A model generated the notes under the pieces. It was not told the DNA's origin and did no database searches. It saw only the letters and a program-made list of their open reading frames with translations. From assembly GCA_963966185.1 (NCBI GenBank), contig CAWZYM010000363.1:241001-305000 (forward strand): a DNA stretch of 64,000 nt, written 5' to 3'. The stretch comes from Rhabditoides inermis. Taxonomy: Eukaryota > Nematoda > Chromadorea > Rhabditida > Rhabditidae. Position numbers and translations under genes: made by a program. Of this stretch, positions 12,360 through 24,593 are shown one piece after another (positions within the stretch are counted from its first letter, which is position 1; each line of letters opens with the position of its first letter).

Positions 12360-15300
12360 ATGGTTTCCTCGGCCGAGGACGTGTTGATAGAGTCGAAACC
12401 GCGCGACGAGGCGACGCTACGTGCCAACCTCGACGCGGCGCTCGACCGCAGCAGCGACGGCCTCCTGCACGACCCGATCGCCGCCGTTCCCACAGACTGT
12501 GTGAAGACCGATGTCACCGCTTCGTCCGTCGACGGCCTCGACACCGTCCACATCACGCGCACCGTCGAAGAGGGTCCGTTGCGTCATCTGCATTTCGAAA
12601 TTCCGTTTTTCAATGTCTTTTCAATTTGCAATGTTCTTTCAGGCTTTGGCTTCAACATCGTGGGCGGGACGGACAGCCAGCACATTCCGGGCGAGAACGG
12701 CATCTTCGTGTCGATGGTGAAGCGCGGCGGACCGGCCGAGAAGAGCGGCAAGATCAAAGAGGGCGACAAGATCGTCTCCGTGAGTCCTTCTTCAGTCCAC
12801 ATTTCCTCATTTTTTTGTGTTTACGCATGTGTTTGTTTGCTTTACCACTTCTAGTACGTAGATGTAGACGTAGAGTACTTCTTTTGTCCATATTTGCTCT
12901 AGATTTTTTCTGGATTTGCGGATTTGAGCATGTGTTGTATTTGTTTGTTTTATCACTTATAGTACATAGGCGTAGGCACGTCTTTGTATTTGTGTTAATT
13001 GTGCTTTTCAGGTGAACAGCATTCCGCTGACGGATCTGACACACGATGAAGTCGTCTCCGTCTTCCGCTCTATTACGCAATCCGCTACACTCTTGATAGA
13101 CAGGGACGCAGAGCTCAAGATCATATCGGTGAGTGTGATTTGCATAATCACGTAATTAGAAGGGGCGTATCGTCATACTACAGTCCGTAACTGCGTAGTA
13201 ATCATTGTTATGGTCTTCTATTTCGAGAATAGCGAACTGTACTTTACCCTATTTGATCAGTGTACTCTTATCATCTGCTTCCGTGCCCTAGTTTCTAGCC
13301 CGTCTCCGCTCTAACATCTGGCATTTGGCGGCAGACGGCGGCGGTCGTATAGCGTCATTCACTATTCACTGGCATGAGTCGTCAATCGTCATAACATACC
13401 AGTTGCGTGGCCTCCACCTCCACAGCTTACTCTCTTCACATCTTAATCTCTCCACCATTCTCCTACAGTGTCGCATACTATTAGCAGCTGCCAGTGCTGC
13501 AGCCTAACCTCGACGTGTTCCGGTTTTCCCGAGTAGTGTTCCACTCGACTGAAAATCAACGCGCAACCGTTTCACGCGGCTTTCCACGGCTCCTACCGTA
13601 CTATACTGTGTTTGAACGCGCGCGAGTTGCCAGCGCTTCACGTCTTGCCAATCTTCAGTCGAGTGTCCCGATCCAAGGCCAAACAGTAGCCCCCGAACTG
13701 TCTCTCCTCCAAACTCTACACGTTTCACGCGTGCAGCGGGCAAAAATCGTCCAATCGTCTTATGTCGTGCTACTCGGCCACTCCCGCGTTGTGTTATTTA
13801 TGAGTTTTCTTTTCCCACATCCCACTTTCCGCGTTTTTTTTTGTTGTTGACACGTCAACGGCAATGAGCTGTGAGCAGCAGCCGAGCAGACACTGTGTTG
13901 TCTCGTCCCGCAACGTTTCCCCCCTGCACTTTGATCTTTCAGCTGTTAGCTATTGCGATTCAGCGATCTCTCGTTGCGTATGGAAATGATGTGCGATCGT
14001 TGCCGCACGCAGCAGTCACATGCGCAGCCGGGCATAGTACACCTAGTTCCCCTAGTGAATGCTGGGCGCACGCGCGCGGCATGCGCAATGCATGTGAATG
14101 GGGGGGGGGGAGGTGGGGTATGTGATCGAGGCGAGGCAATGGCGGCAGCGGCCTCGGGTCCGGCCGGCTGGCTCACTGCAGTGAGAGAGGGGCGCAGAAC
14201 GTGTTTGTGTGTATGCGTGCAGCAGAGGACTGCCCCTCTCACTCTCGCCTCGCGTACTCGACGCACTCTACTGCTATTGGCGCAAGTCAATGCAGAGTGT
14301 GTTGTTTTCGCGTTTTCGTCTGTCTTTGCGCTATTTGCACTGCTGTTGTGGCGGGTTTGGCTCTCTTCAATCTTACTGGAAATGCGTTGTCCAGTTGTCC
14401 TTTTGAGTGGGTAATGGGTGCATGTATAGCGTGCGATTGTTAGTCTTTGGATCGAAGAGCTCTCGGGGTGAGAGGTGAGACATGCGGGGTAACTTGATCC
14501 GGCGATTTGCGTAAGCCTTTCTATTCTCATGTGGAACCTCTCTGCCTCTCTCCATTAGGCTCTCTCGAAACCTGCGTTCTGTTGCTGTAGAGAGCTGTAG
14601 TCGATATTGTTGTTGTTGCATCAGCCTCACCCCTTCTTTCTGTGTGAATTCCACACGTTGCGTTGGCTATTTCTTTTCGCGTGTCGTGTTCCCCGCTCGC
14701 CGGTCAGTCGTTTTTCACAGATGTGACACACACGCACTCGCGAACTGATGTAATGCGAGTAGTCGGTTTTGTTGGTTTGTTCTCTCTCGACCCGGGAAGC
14801 GGGGAAACGCACGCTCGCCAGCACGCTGTGCAGCTGCAACCATGCACCAACCGGAAATGTGGATACTTGGAACACTGACGCAAACGTGGTGACTACTCAC
14901 TGTCACCCCGCGATTGCTATCTCTATCTACGTGTGGTTCTTGTAGTGTATCATTCTCTGTAGTCGAGTCATTCACTTTCACCTTTACTGCACCACCCCTC
15001 TCGCCCTTTATCTCGCCTCGCTCTCTCGACGATTGCCACTTGCCGTCCGTTGCCCCCGCGGTTTTTGGTCGCTTTTCACATTATTGGAGTTATCTCGCGT
15101 GCGGTTCCAGGCGACTTGTCTACTTCGATTTGTCAACAACTATCCGTGATCCGCAATCCGGAATGCCAACCATGCTCATTGTGAGTGCGAGTGCGTGCTC
15201 CGAATGTTTGGTATCCTGTTTTTTTAGTGACCAGAGTGCGTTACTAGTAGTCGTAGTAGCTGTAGTAAAGTAGTTGGTGCAAAGAACTATCAACAATAAG

Positions 15301-16827
15301 GTCACGGAAGTCTTTCATGTTGTGGTATGGTGAATGGCGATTGTAATGTTGTTTTATTGGTGGGCGGAGTGGAATGTCCACATAGTGTCGAGTGATCGTG
15401 GAATTGTGACGTGACTCAGAAAGTGTTGAATCAGCTGGGACTGGGAATCGAAACACGTGTAGGCGTTTGATGCACAATATACTGACTACCACTAGTACCA
15501 GCATCGAGTTTGATCACGAATATTCGAAAAGAAGTGTATGATGTGTTTTTTTTATATCATCATGAGTTGCAACAAAAAAAAACAATGGAACGCATGGATT
15601 GTTTTCCAAAGCCTACGTTAAGAATTTGGTTACATCACGAAACACATTTCACCGGTTTCTGTAATTCATTCTTTTATTCGGCTCGCTAATTGAAAAAAAA
15701 ATTGCAGGAACCCGCCTCGCTGTACCACCCGAGCTATGACATTATGAGCAGCACCTCTTCGTACGGCGGCCTCGGCGGACTCAAGCCCGTTGTTCCCTCC
15801 ACACCGGTGTTCGACAGGAGAACGGACGCAAGTACGTTTGTTTACTTGTTTGTTAATGAGTAGTGGAGGATGTGATTCAAGTATGGTTGTTTGCTTGTTT
15901 GTTTGCTTGTTTACACGCGGGCTATGTCATCATTTCGCCTGGCGCGGCGTGCGTGAGTGGTGGTTGGCGATTCGGTGATGGAAGAGGTGGCGGAGCGGCG
16001 GCAGCAGCCCGGTCCTCACATGGCCCGACCCCTGCGCGGCTCTCTGCTCGCGATGACAGAGAGGCGGCGGCGCTCATCGAGCGAAGAGAGCGATGTGCGC
16101 CTAGTGGAGTCGAGGAGGGGCGGACAGCAGCCACAGCCACAGCCACAGCCACCAAGGGCAGTGTCGGCAAGGCCGCGCGCCCGCCTAGTCCTCCGCGACA
16201 GGCTGCGGCGCTTGGTGCTGGTCCGAGGTGTGGGAAAGGGGGGGGGGGGGTGGCGTTGGGGGATACTTTACTTTGTATTGATTGATATCGATTGATTTGC
16301 AGACGCGTACCCGGAGTGTGGCGCGGAGAACGAGGACGCAGAGTCGACGACGAGCTACGCGCCGTCCACGCACTCTATCGTGGACGATGTGCCGCGTACC
16401 CCCAAGAAACCCCTCAGTCTGCTCGATCCCAGGAAGTGAGTACACTGTAGATTGTTGAGGGTACTGTAGCTTTCACGAAAAGTGAGTGCAGCGGGGTACG
16501 GTAGGATGTAGGATGTAATGGGGTACGTGTGGGGTACTGTAGGGTGGGTTGCTGTAATTTTTACGAGAGGTCCTTTTTGACCGCACGGTGATATGTACAG
16601 TAGTGGTAGTTGATCCGAGACATTATTAATTTCTCGATGTGTTGATACTATACGGGTGTGTGAAAACTATTTTGCGTGGTTTTCTTTTTTGTCTTTGTGT
16701 CTTTTTGTCTTTGATTATGTCGCGCAGAATCGTTTAGTAGAACCAACCGCGCAACGCGGGGAAGGAAGAAATAATAATAATAATAAAGATCTAGGATAAA
16801 TCTCTGGGCTCCCTGATTATGTATTAT

Positions 16828-16886
<59 letters not shown>

Positions 16887-16996
16887 GTGTATATTTCAGT
16901 CCATCTCCGTTCACTGAAGTGTTGTACGTCTCGATTGGTCTGGCCGTGATCACAGCCGGCTGCTATGTGGGATATCGATTCTTCAAAAATCGATAA
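12360..16996 (+). CDS. PDZ-domain protein with C-terminal membrane anchor (SYNJ2BP/OMP25-like)
   Basis: Six exons: 12360-12573, 12643-12779, 13012-13128, 15708-15831, 16303-16435, 16900-16996; 822 nt, 273 aa, all phases consistent. Residues about 1-65 are acidic and unstructured. A single PDZ domain covers about 65-155: the carboxylate-binding loop GFGFNIVGG, then GIFVSMVKRGGPAEKSGKIKEG, DKIVSVNSIPL and HDEVVSVF. A Ser/Pro-rich linker follows. The last exon encodes one hydrophobic segment (VLYVSIGLAVITAGCYVGY) and a short basic tail RFFKNR. One PDZ plus a tail anchor with basic end is the layout of the mitochondrial outer-membrane protein SYNJ2BP (145 aa in human, shorter than this). Mitochondrial location is inference. 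ATG 12360 is preferred over 12345 because an acceptor-like TTCAG directly precedes it. Confidence 0.85.
13129..15707. other. 2.6-kb intron of the PDZ gene
   Basis: No exon with coding bias was found on either strand. It contains GC-rich patches (14090-14200, 14980-15110) and many short ORFs without splice support. It could hold an alternative promoter, but nothing in the sequence decides that. Confidence 0.5.
16770..16887. repeat. (AAT)n and (TTA)n microsatellites
   Basis: Short AAT run at about 16770-16790 and a longer ATT run at 16818-16886, in the last intron of the PDZ gene ending 12 bp before the acceptor at 16899. The length could affect splicing. Confidence 0.9.
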
Positions 16997-17762
16997 ACGA
17001 GTACAGTAGATCAAGTAGTGGTTAGTGGTATCTGTGTGTGTTAGCCTAGTCGATCCCATCGCGCCCCTTGTGAGACTGTCCCTCCTTCTCCTTCCCTCCC
17101 TCCCTCTCTCCCTCCCTTCTTCGCCCCCTCTCTCCTTTCTGCATAGCAGCGCCCTCCGTCCAGCCATATTCCGGTTGATCGATATAGCAGATCTGACTAC
17201 TGTATATTTTATTGATTTTTATTGATGATTTTGCGCTCTGCGATTATTATGATCATGATGATGGTACTGTGCGAGATAAAGTGCTCAATACTTTTGGAGT
17301 GGTTTATTTGGTTTTGGTAACGTTGAAATGTTTGTTTGTGAAATTTCTGAAAAAAAAGAGATTGAGCGAGTTCTTCTTTGACAGTGTAAAGAGAGACGTT
17401 CGAGTGGAATGATATGGATGGGAATGTGAATGGAAGACGGACTATGGAAGAAAAGCAGATTGATTCGATAGCTGTCTGTTTCGAGACGGTTTAGTATTGT
17501 CTCATGTTTCCTACATATTCCTGAAAACGCCATATTTGTGTTGATATTGAATAACTATTGCACTCATAGACCATGTTGAAGACAGGTGAATGTTTTTTAA
17601 ATGGAAATGAGGCAATGTACATTAGTTTAACAGAGTGAGTCAAGAGTGACAGACGTCGAGCCTGTGTTCAACAATTTTTGCAGAAAGGCATGCGTCGATC
17701 ATCCAGGCAACAAACAAAATCACCGACGGCCTGCTATGCGATTGTAATTCTATGATTCAGTC

Positions 17763-17768
17763 AATAAA
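17763..17768 (+). other. polyadenylation signal AATAAA of the PDZ gene (candidate)
   Basis: First canonical AATAAA on the plus strand after the stop codon at 16996, implying a 3' UTR of about 780 nt. No other gene lies between. Confidence 0.4.
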
Positions 17769-17934
17769 GCTGCCGGTGTTTACTGTTTCTTCTGGTGTTT
17801 TGTATCAACCAGTCAGTTAAACAAGAGGCCGCGCCGCTGGCTTGCCCTCACGTTTTCACACACATGTCCACTAGAATGTATGCATTGGGGAAGTGTCGGG
17901 GGTAGATGCGAAAGAGGCGAACGAGGAGGGTGGC

Positions 17935-18212
17935 CGGGGTGACGCCGAATAAACAAGGTATCACAGACAGATCGGTACGTGGATCGATCGATAGTCGATC
18001 GATAATACAGCATCTCACGATCACGAAAACATTGAAGAAGAGAACATCCGTATATATATATATATGAACATCCGCCAAAGCGATAGCTTTCGATCTACCT
18101 CTCTTGCAGTTCGAAATACGGTGCCACAACCGCCTGCCTCTCTTTTTTGCGCGCTATAGCCGAGAGCTGACTCTCCGTCTTCCTCTGAAGTACCGCTGCC
18201 TGGTCGGTCCTT
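17935..18212. repeat. dispersed repeat, copy 2
   Basis: Contains GACGCCGAATAAACAAGGTAT, GATCGGTACGTGGATCGATCG and the TTGCAGTTCGAAATACGGTG core. The whole block recurs at 23917-24095, and the right half recurs at 3524-3665. No ORF is supported. Confidence 0.7.
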
Positions 18213-18462
18213 CTGGGACATCTATGCGAGGCCAAAGTGATTTTTTTTATTAGTAATATGGATTCTGAGTGAGAGGTTAGAACATAAAAAAGACCGCCAA
18301 TTTCGCAAACATTGGATAGTACGTGTGAACAAGGTGTGGATCTGTGTGCACGTGTAATATTTTTTAACCCTCAGACCTCACTTTGAAGGCTCATAAATCA
18401 GAATGTTTACAATACAATACAATACAATACGTTTATTATGATATCATCATCGACACAATGAG

Positions 18463-18550
18463 TTTTGTGTGATGTGCAAGTGCGCCTCTGGGCAGGTTTC
18501 TGCATTGGAGAGGAAACCTGCACAGAGGCGCACTTGCACATCACACAAAG
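18463..18550. repeat. near-perfect 38-bp-stem hairpin
   Basis: Arms 18463-18500 and 18513-18550 are inverted copies with about one internal mismatch, around a 12-nt loop (TGCATTGGAGAG). It lies next to an (AATAC)n tract at 18413-18430. It could be a tiny MITE or a small-RNA hairpin. Confidence 0.75.
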
Positions 18551-18835
18551 ACTGCTCGATCTGGGTTTATCTCGAATCAAGTAGCACAAAGGAAATTACA
18601 TACATTACGGTAAGGTTACGGTAATATACAGTAATTGAGTAATACAACGCCTACTGCGAGTTCCAACATCACGAGTTTCGGTAGTCCCGTGGATGCGTAC
18701 GTGCTATTGGTAATGCTTGTCATCCCCTGCTTGCGGCTTCTGGGGAAGTTTCAATCTCAGCGACGGAAAATCCGGGCTTCAACGATCGATCGCGAAGAGA
18801 CATCTCCGAGAGTTTCATCGTATTCGAGGATTAGT

Positions 18836-19011
18836 GGCTCTGTCCTATCAATATCGACTTTCATTGAAAATTTCAATGAAAACTATGAAAAATTTTCACC
18901 GTGGCTCTGTCCTATCAATATCGACATTCATTGAAAATTTCAATGAAAACAATGAAAAGTTTTCACCGTTTCATTAAAAATTTGAAAGTCGATATTGATA
19001 GGACAGAGCCA
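18836..19011. repeat. direct plus inverted repeat cluster
   Basis: GGCTCTGTCCTATCAATATC occurs at about 18835 and 18902 and in inverted form at about 18990-19011, with TTCATTGAAAATTTCAATGAAAA palindromes between. It can fold into a long hairpin. Non-coding. Confidence 0.75.
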
Positions 19012-19969
19012 ATGATTTTCTTTCTGGCCACGCCTCGACTCTCGATTCTCGGATTTTGGATTGAAATAGTGAGTAGTTGTGACTGAGATTGATTCTCGGG
19101 CGTGTTCAAGTTGGGGTAAAGATGTTTTCTGAGCGTGAGTCAGGGGTCAGGCTATAAAATAACTTGATAACTGATCTTGTATTCTATTTTGACGACGAAA
19201 TTCTTTCTCCGATTAGACTGAGACAAGTTAAGCCCTTCTATGAATACCTTGCGAAAACTATTTTTTTTCTTTTTGTTTGGCAGTTATTGCATTTATATGA
19301 AAGGTATGACTTTTGTTGTTTTTATTTTATTATGATAGACGTTCATAAACAAGTAAGGAACTAAGATTGTGTTTCCGTGTAGCGAAAAGCGTGGTGAGAT
19401 TTACAGCCAAACGCACACAGTAGCCTTTTCGCGCTCATTTTTCTCTCAATATACCCTAAGGCGAAATTCGCGCGTCGGGGGTGATCGATCAATTGCGCGT
19501 ACCTCCTCGTGACTCCTCGTTTCTAGTCTACTCTATTTTAGTAAAACATTAATATGTTTATATATTATATCTTAAAAGTAACGTAAAACGTTTACAAATA
19601 CTACCACAAACCCGCACCTCTCTCTCTTTCTCTCTCTTTCTCTCGTTTTCTCTCTTATCTATTTCTTTTTTAATATTGCGTTTGTTAGATTTAACAATGT
19701 GCAGGTGTGTTAGTACAGTGGTGGCCAGTCAAACAATAAAAAATCGATCCTTTATTTTCGTGACTTTTTCGAGTATCATGTGTTTATGCGTTGTAGTTTT
19801 CACTTTTAGTGGTTTCAGATATCAACGATGGTATGCGCCATTTATGTGCAAACCAAACTAAATGAATCACATTCGTTTCCATTTATTTGGTTCTCTACGT
19901 TCAACAAATGTGAGTTATAACAGAGATTACGTTTCAATTATTACTTCACATCTAATTAATACTTCACAG

Positions 19970-20797
19970 ACATCCATGCACCGGATAACATCACAGGATA
20001 TTATGATAACTACGACATCATTACATTTATTCAATGTTCACAATTGGTACAACTTTGCATGGTTTTGTACTACTGCTATACCATTTATAAATCCAAATCC
20101 ACCCTCTCGCTAGTTGGAGAATTTGTTCAGGAAAAAATGATTTAAGCAAAACATGCGAAAAGTTTTTCAGCGGAAAAGATTAGCTGTTCTCCCTACTACT
20201 TTTTATAATTTTGCGACCTACGTATTATTCTATTTCACAGGGTTTGTTTTTTCACAAGAATTGTGAATATGAACAATTTTTCCCAATTGTCCGTTTCAGA
20301 CTCAGTTGGCTTCCTTTGATGGAAATAGTAGAGCATACTCTTTTTCGAATGCTCAATTACATTGCTGCCACTGCCATATTCTCGTATGTCTATCAATATT
20401 CGAAACGCGACAAAATACTTCCCGTGAAAACAAATGAGAGGTGGATAATTTTTCTATTTGAATGATTTACAAACCTATCACCATCACGTAAGAGGGCCAA
20501 GACGGCCCGGATAGTTAGTTGGCACAAACCTTAAGGAGCGACCAGTCTCTTCAACTTCAAACGAGACTTCCGGTTGCCTTCAAACTACTTCGAAGGCGTT
20601 GCAAGGCAATCGAGAGTAGTTTGAAGGCAATTCGAAGTCTCGTTTAAAGAGACTGGTCGCTACTATAGTACTATAGTTGTGCCCAGATGGCTGGTTTTCA
20701 ATACGCAAGGCGTATCGGAAGTACAGTTAGTGTAGTTAAAAGGCATTTCGAAGTCGTTTGAACGCCACTTTTACACGAACATCCCATTGACACACAC

Positions 20798-20853
<56 letters not shown>

Positions 20854-20867
20854 CGAGCGAGAGAGAG

Positions 20868-20901
<34 letters not shown>

Positions 20902-22086
20902 GATTTTTATATAATTAAGCACCTATACATAACTTTTTACGCTGAATCCGAATATGACTATAACTTTCCCAAAATAGCACTTTGAAGAGGATTTGGCTAC
21001 GCAGCGAATAGACTATCCTTATCCTTGAAAACGATCTGTCAAACAAGAGCGGCGCGGCGGAATGGTTAGTGAGTTAGGAAATCGGAAATGACGATCGCTG
21101 GTTCTATCCTCGCCGCTGCCAGTGTTTTTTTTGCAGTTTTTATTCTCGCCACAAAACACTCCAACTCGATTTCACATAATTAGGTAAATTCGCCGAGTAC
21201 TGTTTCAAACAAACCAAGATCAATTGTCATGCAGCAAAACTCACAGAATATAGCCAAATTCATAAGATGTCCAGAATGCGAGAACTTCTATTGCTTCATA
21301 TGCATGATTTTGCAAAAACATCGTTGTTAACAGGATTACAATAAACGGTTATGATTTTGCTCTCGAGATATTACACTGCAGAAAACACTGGCAGCAGCGA
21401 GGATAGAACCACCGATCGTCATTTCCGATTTCCTAACTCACTAACCATTCCGCCGCGCCGCTCTTGTTTGACAGGTCGTTGTTGTTTGACTGGCTGGGCC
21501 GCGCGCGATTCCCAACCCACATAACGTTTTTTGATGATACAAATTCTATCCCGCTCACTGGGTCAATAGTTGATTATTTCAAAATGTTTTTGTAAAATGG
21601 TAAAAACTAATCTCATCGGTGGCATTTGTATTCACTTTTACATATTTCTTACTTTTACAGCAAAATCAGTGACACAAACACTTGTTATGGCAGTGAGTTG
21701 CTGATTGCGTCTTTGCTAACAATCACATGGCATATTACGCAGTTCTCGCAGTATCCCTATCTCCTCTCTCTAATTCTAACAACTGCTCTATGGATTTATG
21801 CAGTCAAGGTAACTTTGTTTTATAATTTTTTGTTGATATATAAGCGTTTATATGTATATAATTTATGAGTATACTTTCAGGTCGGTTATGACTTCTCTAT
21901 ATTCACTTCAAATGAGGATCATCATTTCATGGGATTCGCTATCGAAGGATGTTTTAGAATATTGTTTTTCAACGCGGTGGAAGGTTCGAATAACTATCAT
22001 TTGAAACGGACATATACAACGATCGAAAAATTTCAGTGACACCCTGTTTTTTAACCGATGAAGGTCCGATTCTCACGGAAATTTAA
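19970..22086 (+). CDS. unidentified multi-pass membrane protein (5' end not resolved)
   Basis: Exons 19970-20046, 20241-20440, 21661-21808, 21881-21983, 22037-22086 (TAA 22084-22086) have GT/AG borders and agreeing phases, which argues for a real gene although the region is AT-rich and unlike the GC3-rich neighbours. The product has an acidic Asn/Asp/Tyr segment (DNITGYYDNYD), hydrophobic helices around PLMEIVEHTLFRMLNYIAAT and SLLTITWHITQ to LSLILTTALWIYAV, then YDFSIFTSNEDHHF and a short polar tail. The general look (two or more helices, conserved-looking NEDHHF) might fit a Frag1/DRAM/Sfk1-type protein, but I cannot confirm it. A preceding exon is needed (phase 1); the open stretch at 19697-19836 encodes a possible TM helix but does not join in frame. 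The third intron (20441-21660) contains two foldback repeats. Confidence 0.5.
20538..20660. repeat. long imperfect hairpin (MITE-like)
   Basis: GCGACCAGTCTCTT at 20538 pairs with AAGAGACTGGTCGC ending at 20660, and the inner blocks ACGAGACTTC and GCCTTCAAACTAC also pair with their complements. The fold covers about 120 bp with a loop near 20600. It lies in an intron of the membrane-protein gene. Confidence 0.75.
20799..20902. repeat. (GA)n microsatellite
   Basis: Purine run of GAGAGA with scattered AA and GC interruptions, about 100 bp. Confidence 0.95.
21030..21481. repeat. foldback element with ~110-bp arms carrying a tRNA-like patch
   Basis: Left arm about 21030-21142 and right arm about 21374-21481 are inverted copies with only a few mismatches, separated by about 230 bp of AT-rich DNA. 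Each arm contains GGCGGAATGGTTAGTGAGTT followed about 35 nt later by GCTGGTTCTATCC, resembling degenerate pol III A and B boxes. No transposase is present. It sits in an intron of the membrane-protein gene. Confidence 0.75.
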
Positions 22087-22805
22087 ATCCATGCGATTCG
22101 AGAACTTGCTGTTCTAGGCAATTTTCATATAATTTACATCCCGACTTGAGCACATTACTTTGAATTTTGGGTGAACTACGACTGTCACCGAATTCTGAAA
22201 GAACGAAGAAACCAACTGTTTCTTATTCGATAAATATGAATAAACCAACTGTTTCTTATTCGATAAATATAATACTTTGAAAATACTCAGTGACCGCTTT
22301 GTGATGTGCTTATCTTATCTAACAAGTGTACAAGTGTTTCGTAAAAGAAACCAAAAGAAACCAGAAACTAATGAATCAAAAAAAAAACATGTTCCGATCG
22401 TCTGCTTCATATTCAAATTCCCACCATTCTGCACTCTCTTTTCTTCGCATGCTCTTTCGTTTTCTCTCTCGCATGCGCGACTGAGTGAGGGACGTGCCAC
22501 AGGAAGCAAGCAAGGAACAAGCGAAAGAATGTGAATATGAAGATGAAGAGGAATGTGTGGAAAGTGTGTATCCTGCCGAGCTTGACGTACGCGGCCGAAA
22601 CATGGTGACCGAAACACTAATCTGACACGAGGAGGACGTATCGGAGCTGAGTGGATTCATCTGGCACGAGGAGACCCCGAAGAGTGGAGCAAGGCGATTG
22701 CAGGATCAGCGCTGTAAACTATTACGATATCTACGACGATTCTGAATAAATTATTTGATTTGATTTGAAGGAACAAACGAGGAACAATGAGCAAGGAACC
22801 ACTGA

Positions 22806-22807
<2 letters not shown>

Positions 22808-22851
<44 letters not shown>

Positions 22852-23300
22852 TTCTCTCTTTCTCTCTCTCCTTTCTCTCCTCATTCTCTCATTCTCTTTC
22901 TCTCTTTCTCTCTTTCTCTCTTTCTCTCTTTCTCTCTTTCTCTCTTTCTCTCTTTCTCTCTTTCTCTCTTTCTCTCTTTCTCTCTTTCTCTCTGTCTCTT
23001 ACTCTCTCTCGTTCTCTCTCTCTCGCTTTCTCTCTTTTCTCTCTGTCTCTTACTCTCTCTCGTTCTCTCTCGTTCTCTCTCTCTCGCATTCTCTCTTTCT
23101 CTCTTTCTCTCTTTCTCTTTTTCTCTCTTTTCTCTCTGTCTCTTACTCTCTCTCGTTCTCTCTCTCGCTTTCTCTCTTTCTCTCTTTCTCTCTTTCTCTC
23201 TTTTTCTCTTTCTCTCTTTCTCTCTCATTCTCTCTTTCTCTCTTTCTCTCTTTCTCTCTTTTCTCTCTTTCTCTTACTCTCTCTCTCTCTCTCTCTCTCC
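22808..23300. repeat. (CTCTTT)n polypyrimidine tract
   Basis: Almost 500 bp of C/T on the plus strand, mostly TCTCTCTT variants with islands of CTCGTTCTC and CTGTCTCTTACTC. Strand-asymmetric, so a triplex-prone sequence. Confidence 0.95.
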
Positions 23301-23707
23301 TTTCTCCCTCTTCAACTTCTTCACCAGATCTGTCCTCTCCGTCTCTGTCTGTTCCACTCCTTCCGACTTTTCGAATTTTTTTCAGAGTATCAATAAAATA
23401 GTGGAAAGAGTGCCGGCTTCAGCTTCACTCAATTTTGATGCGATTTTCAGTACTGTTATTCATCAATTATTCTGGTTTGTATGAACGCCAGGAATAAGGC
23501 TGCAGAGCATTTCGTTCCGTATACTGTACGTTCAAAGTTCACAATGTTTTCACCAAAAAAACTCTGAGCTGATTTCAAATTTATTATACGCGGCCTTATT
23601 CCATTCTCAAGCGCGTTAGCATCCACCGTCAAACGTTCACGAACTTTTGCATACTGTCCATTTGCATACTTGAACTTTTGCATACTGTCCATTTGCATAG
23701 GCAGAGA

Positions 23708-23757
<50 letters not shown>

Positions 23758-23916
23758 GAAAATGAGGAAAAGATTAGCAATATGTTATGTGGTTCACTCG
23801 AGGACTGTGTTTTGTCAAGACAATGCAATTTTGTCGATGAGACCGTCTATGTGTGCCCAATAGATTTACATCCCGACATCCCGACGCGCGCGCATTGGAC
23901 GTCGCGGCGGGGAGAC

Positions 23917-24095
23917 GCCGAATAAACAAGGTATTACAGACAGATCGGTACGTGGATCGATCGATAGTCTATCGATAATACAGCATCTAACGAAAATATT
24001 GAAGAAGAGAACGTGCGTATAGCCAGCGCCAGAACGACAGTTTTCCATCTACCTCTCTTGCAGTTCGCAATACGGTGTCATAACCGTCTGCCACT
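23917..24095. repeat. dispersed repeat, copy 3
   Basis: Matches 17941-18125 from GACGCCGAATAAACAAGGTAT through CATCTACCTCTCTTGCAGTTCG and diverges after CTGCCACTCTTGTCG at about 24097. Same orientation as copy 2. Confidence 0.7.
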
Positions 24096-24593
24096 CTTGT
24101 CGTTGGAGTGTACGTGTGAGGAAGGTGTGGATCTGTGTGGACCACTTGTTGTGGTAAATGCAGTCTCCACAGGAGATGTGAACGAGACGGAAAGGCAAGC
24201 ACCGCCCTCTCGGGAGAGAGCCCTACCGGACACTCTGAGTTTGCGGACACTCTGCGCACCGGCTAATCTTGTCACTCGCTCGCGCGAGTCTCCATTTTGC
24301 GGACAATCTGCGCACGGACAATCTGCGCACATGCGCGAACTGGCCAAATGGGCGGACATTCTGCGCACACCCTATCTGACCCAATGATAATTTATCAATA
24401 GAGCGCGACACATGAAAACATTTGTAAAGACCCTGCGCAAACATGTTTTTTTGGATTCGTTAGGACATTTTGATTGATTTTAAGTTATGTTGATGTTGTT
24501 GTTTCGCGATATTGATGAATTGAATATTAATTTCACCGAATAATTTCACCGAGAGGGCGGGAGAGAGGAAATAAAGGCAGTAGAAAAAGATAG

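Larger units (their letters stand above)
22087..24593. other. gene-poor repeat region
   Basis: No exon is supported. The region holds a ~500-bp pyrimidine tract (22810-23300), a (GA)n tract (23711-23754), a dispersed-repeat copy (23917-24095) and a cluster of GCGGACANTCTGCGCAC motifs (24240-24370). Long apparent ORFs over the pyrimidine tract are compositional artefacts. Confidence 0.6.

Noticed and set aside
13946..14530. 194-aa minus-strand ORF in the PDZ-gene intron
   Set aside because: No splice support, mixed composition, spans a poly-G run, no recognisable domain.
16815..17167. 116-aa ORF with poly-Ile
   Set aside because: Translation of the (ATT)n microsatellite and adjacent purine-rich sequence.
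22765..23484. 239-aa Leu/Ser ORF and its overlapping frames
   Set aside because: Translated (CTCTTT)n polypyrimidine tract, open in several frames on both strands.
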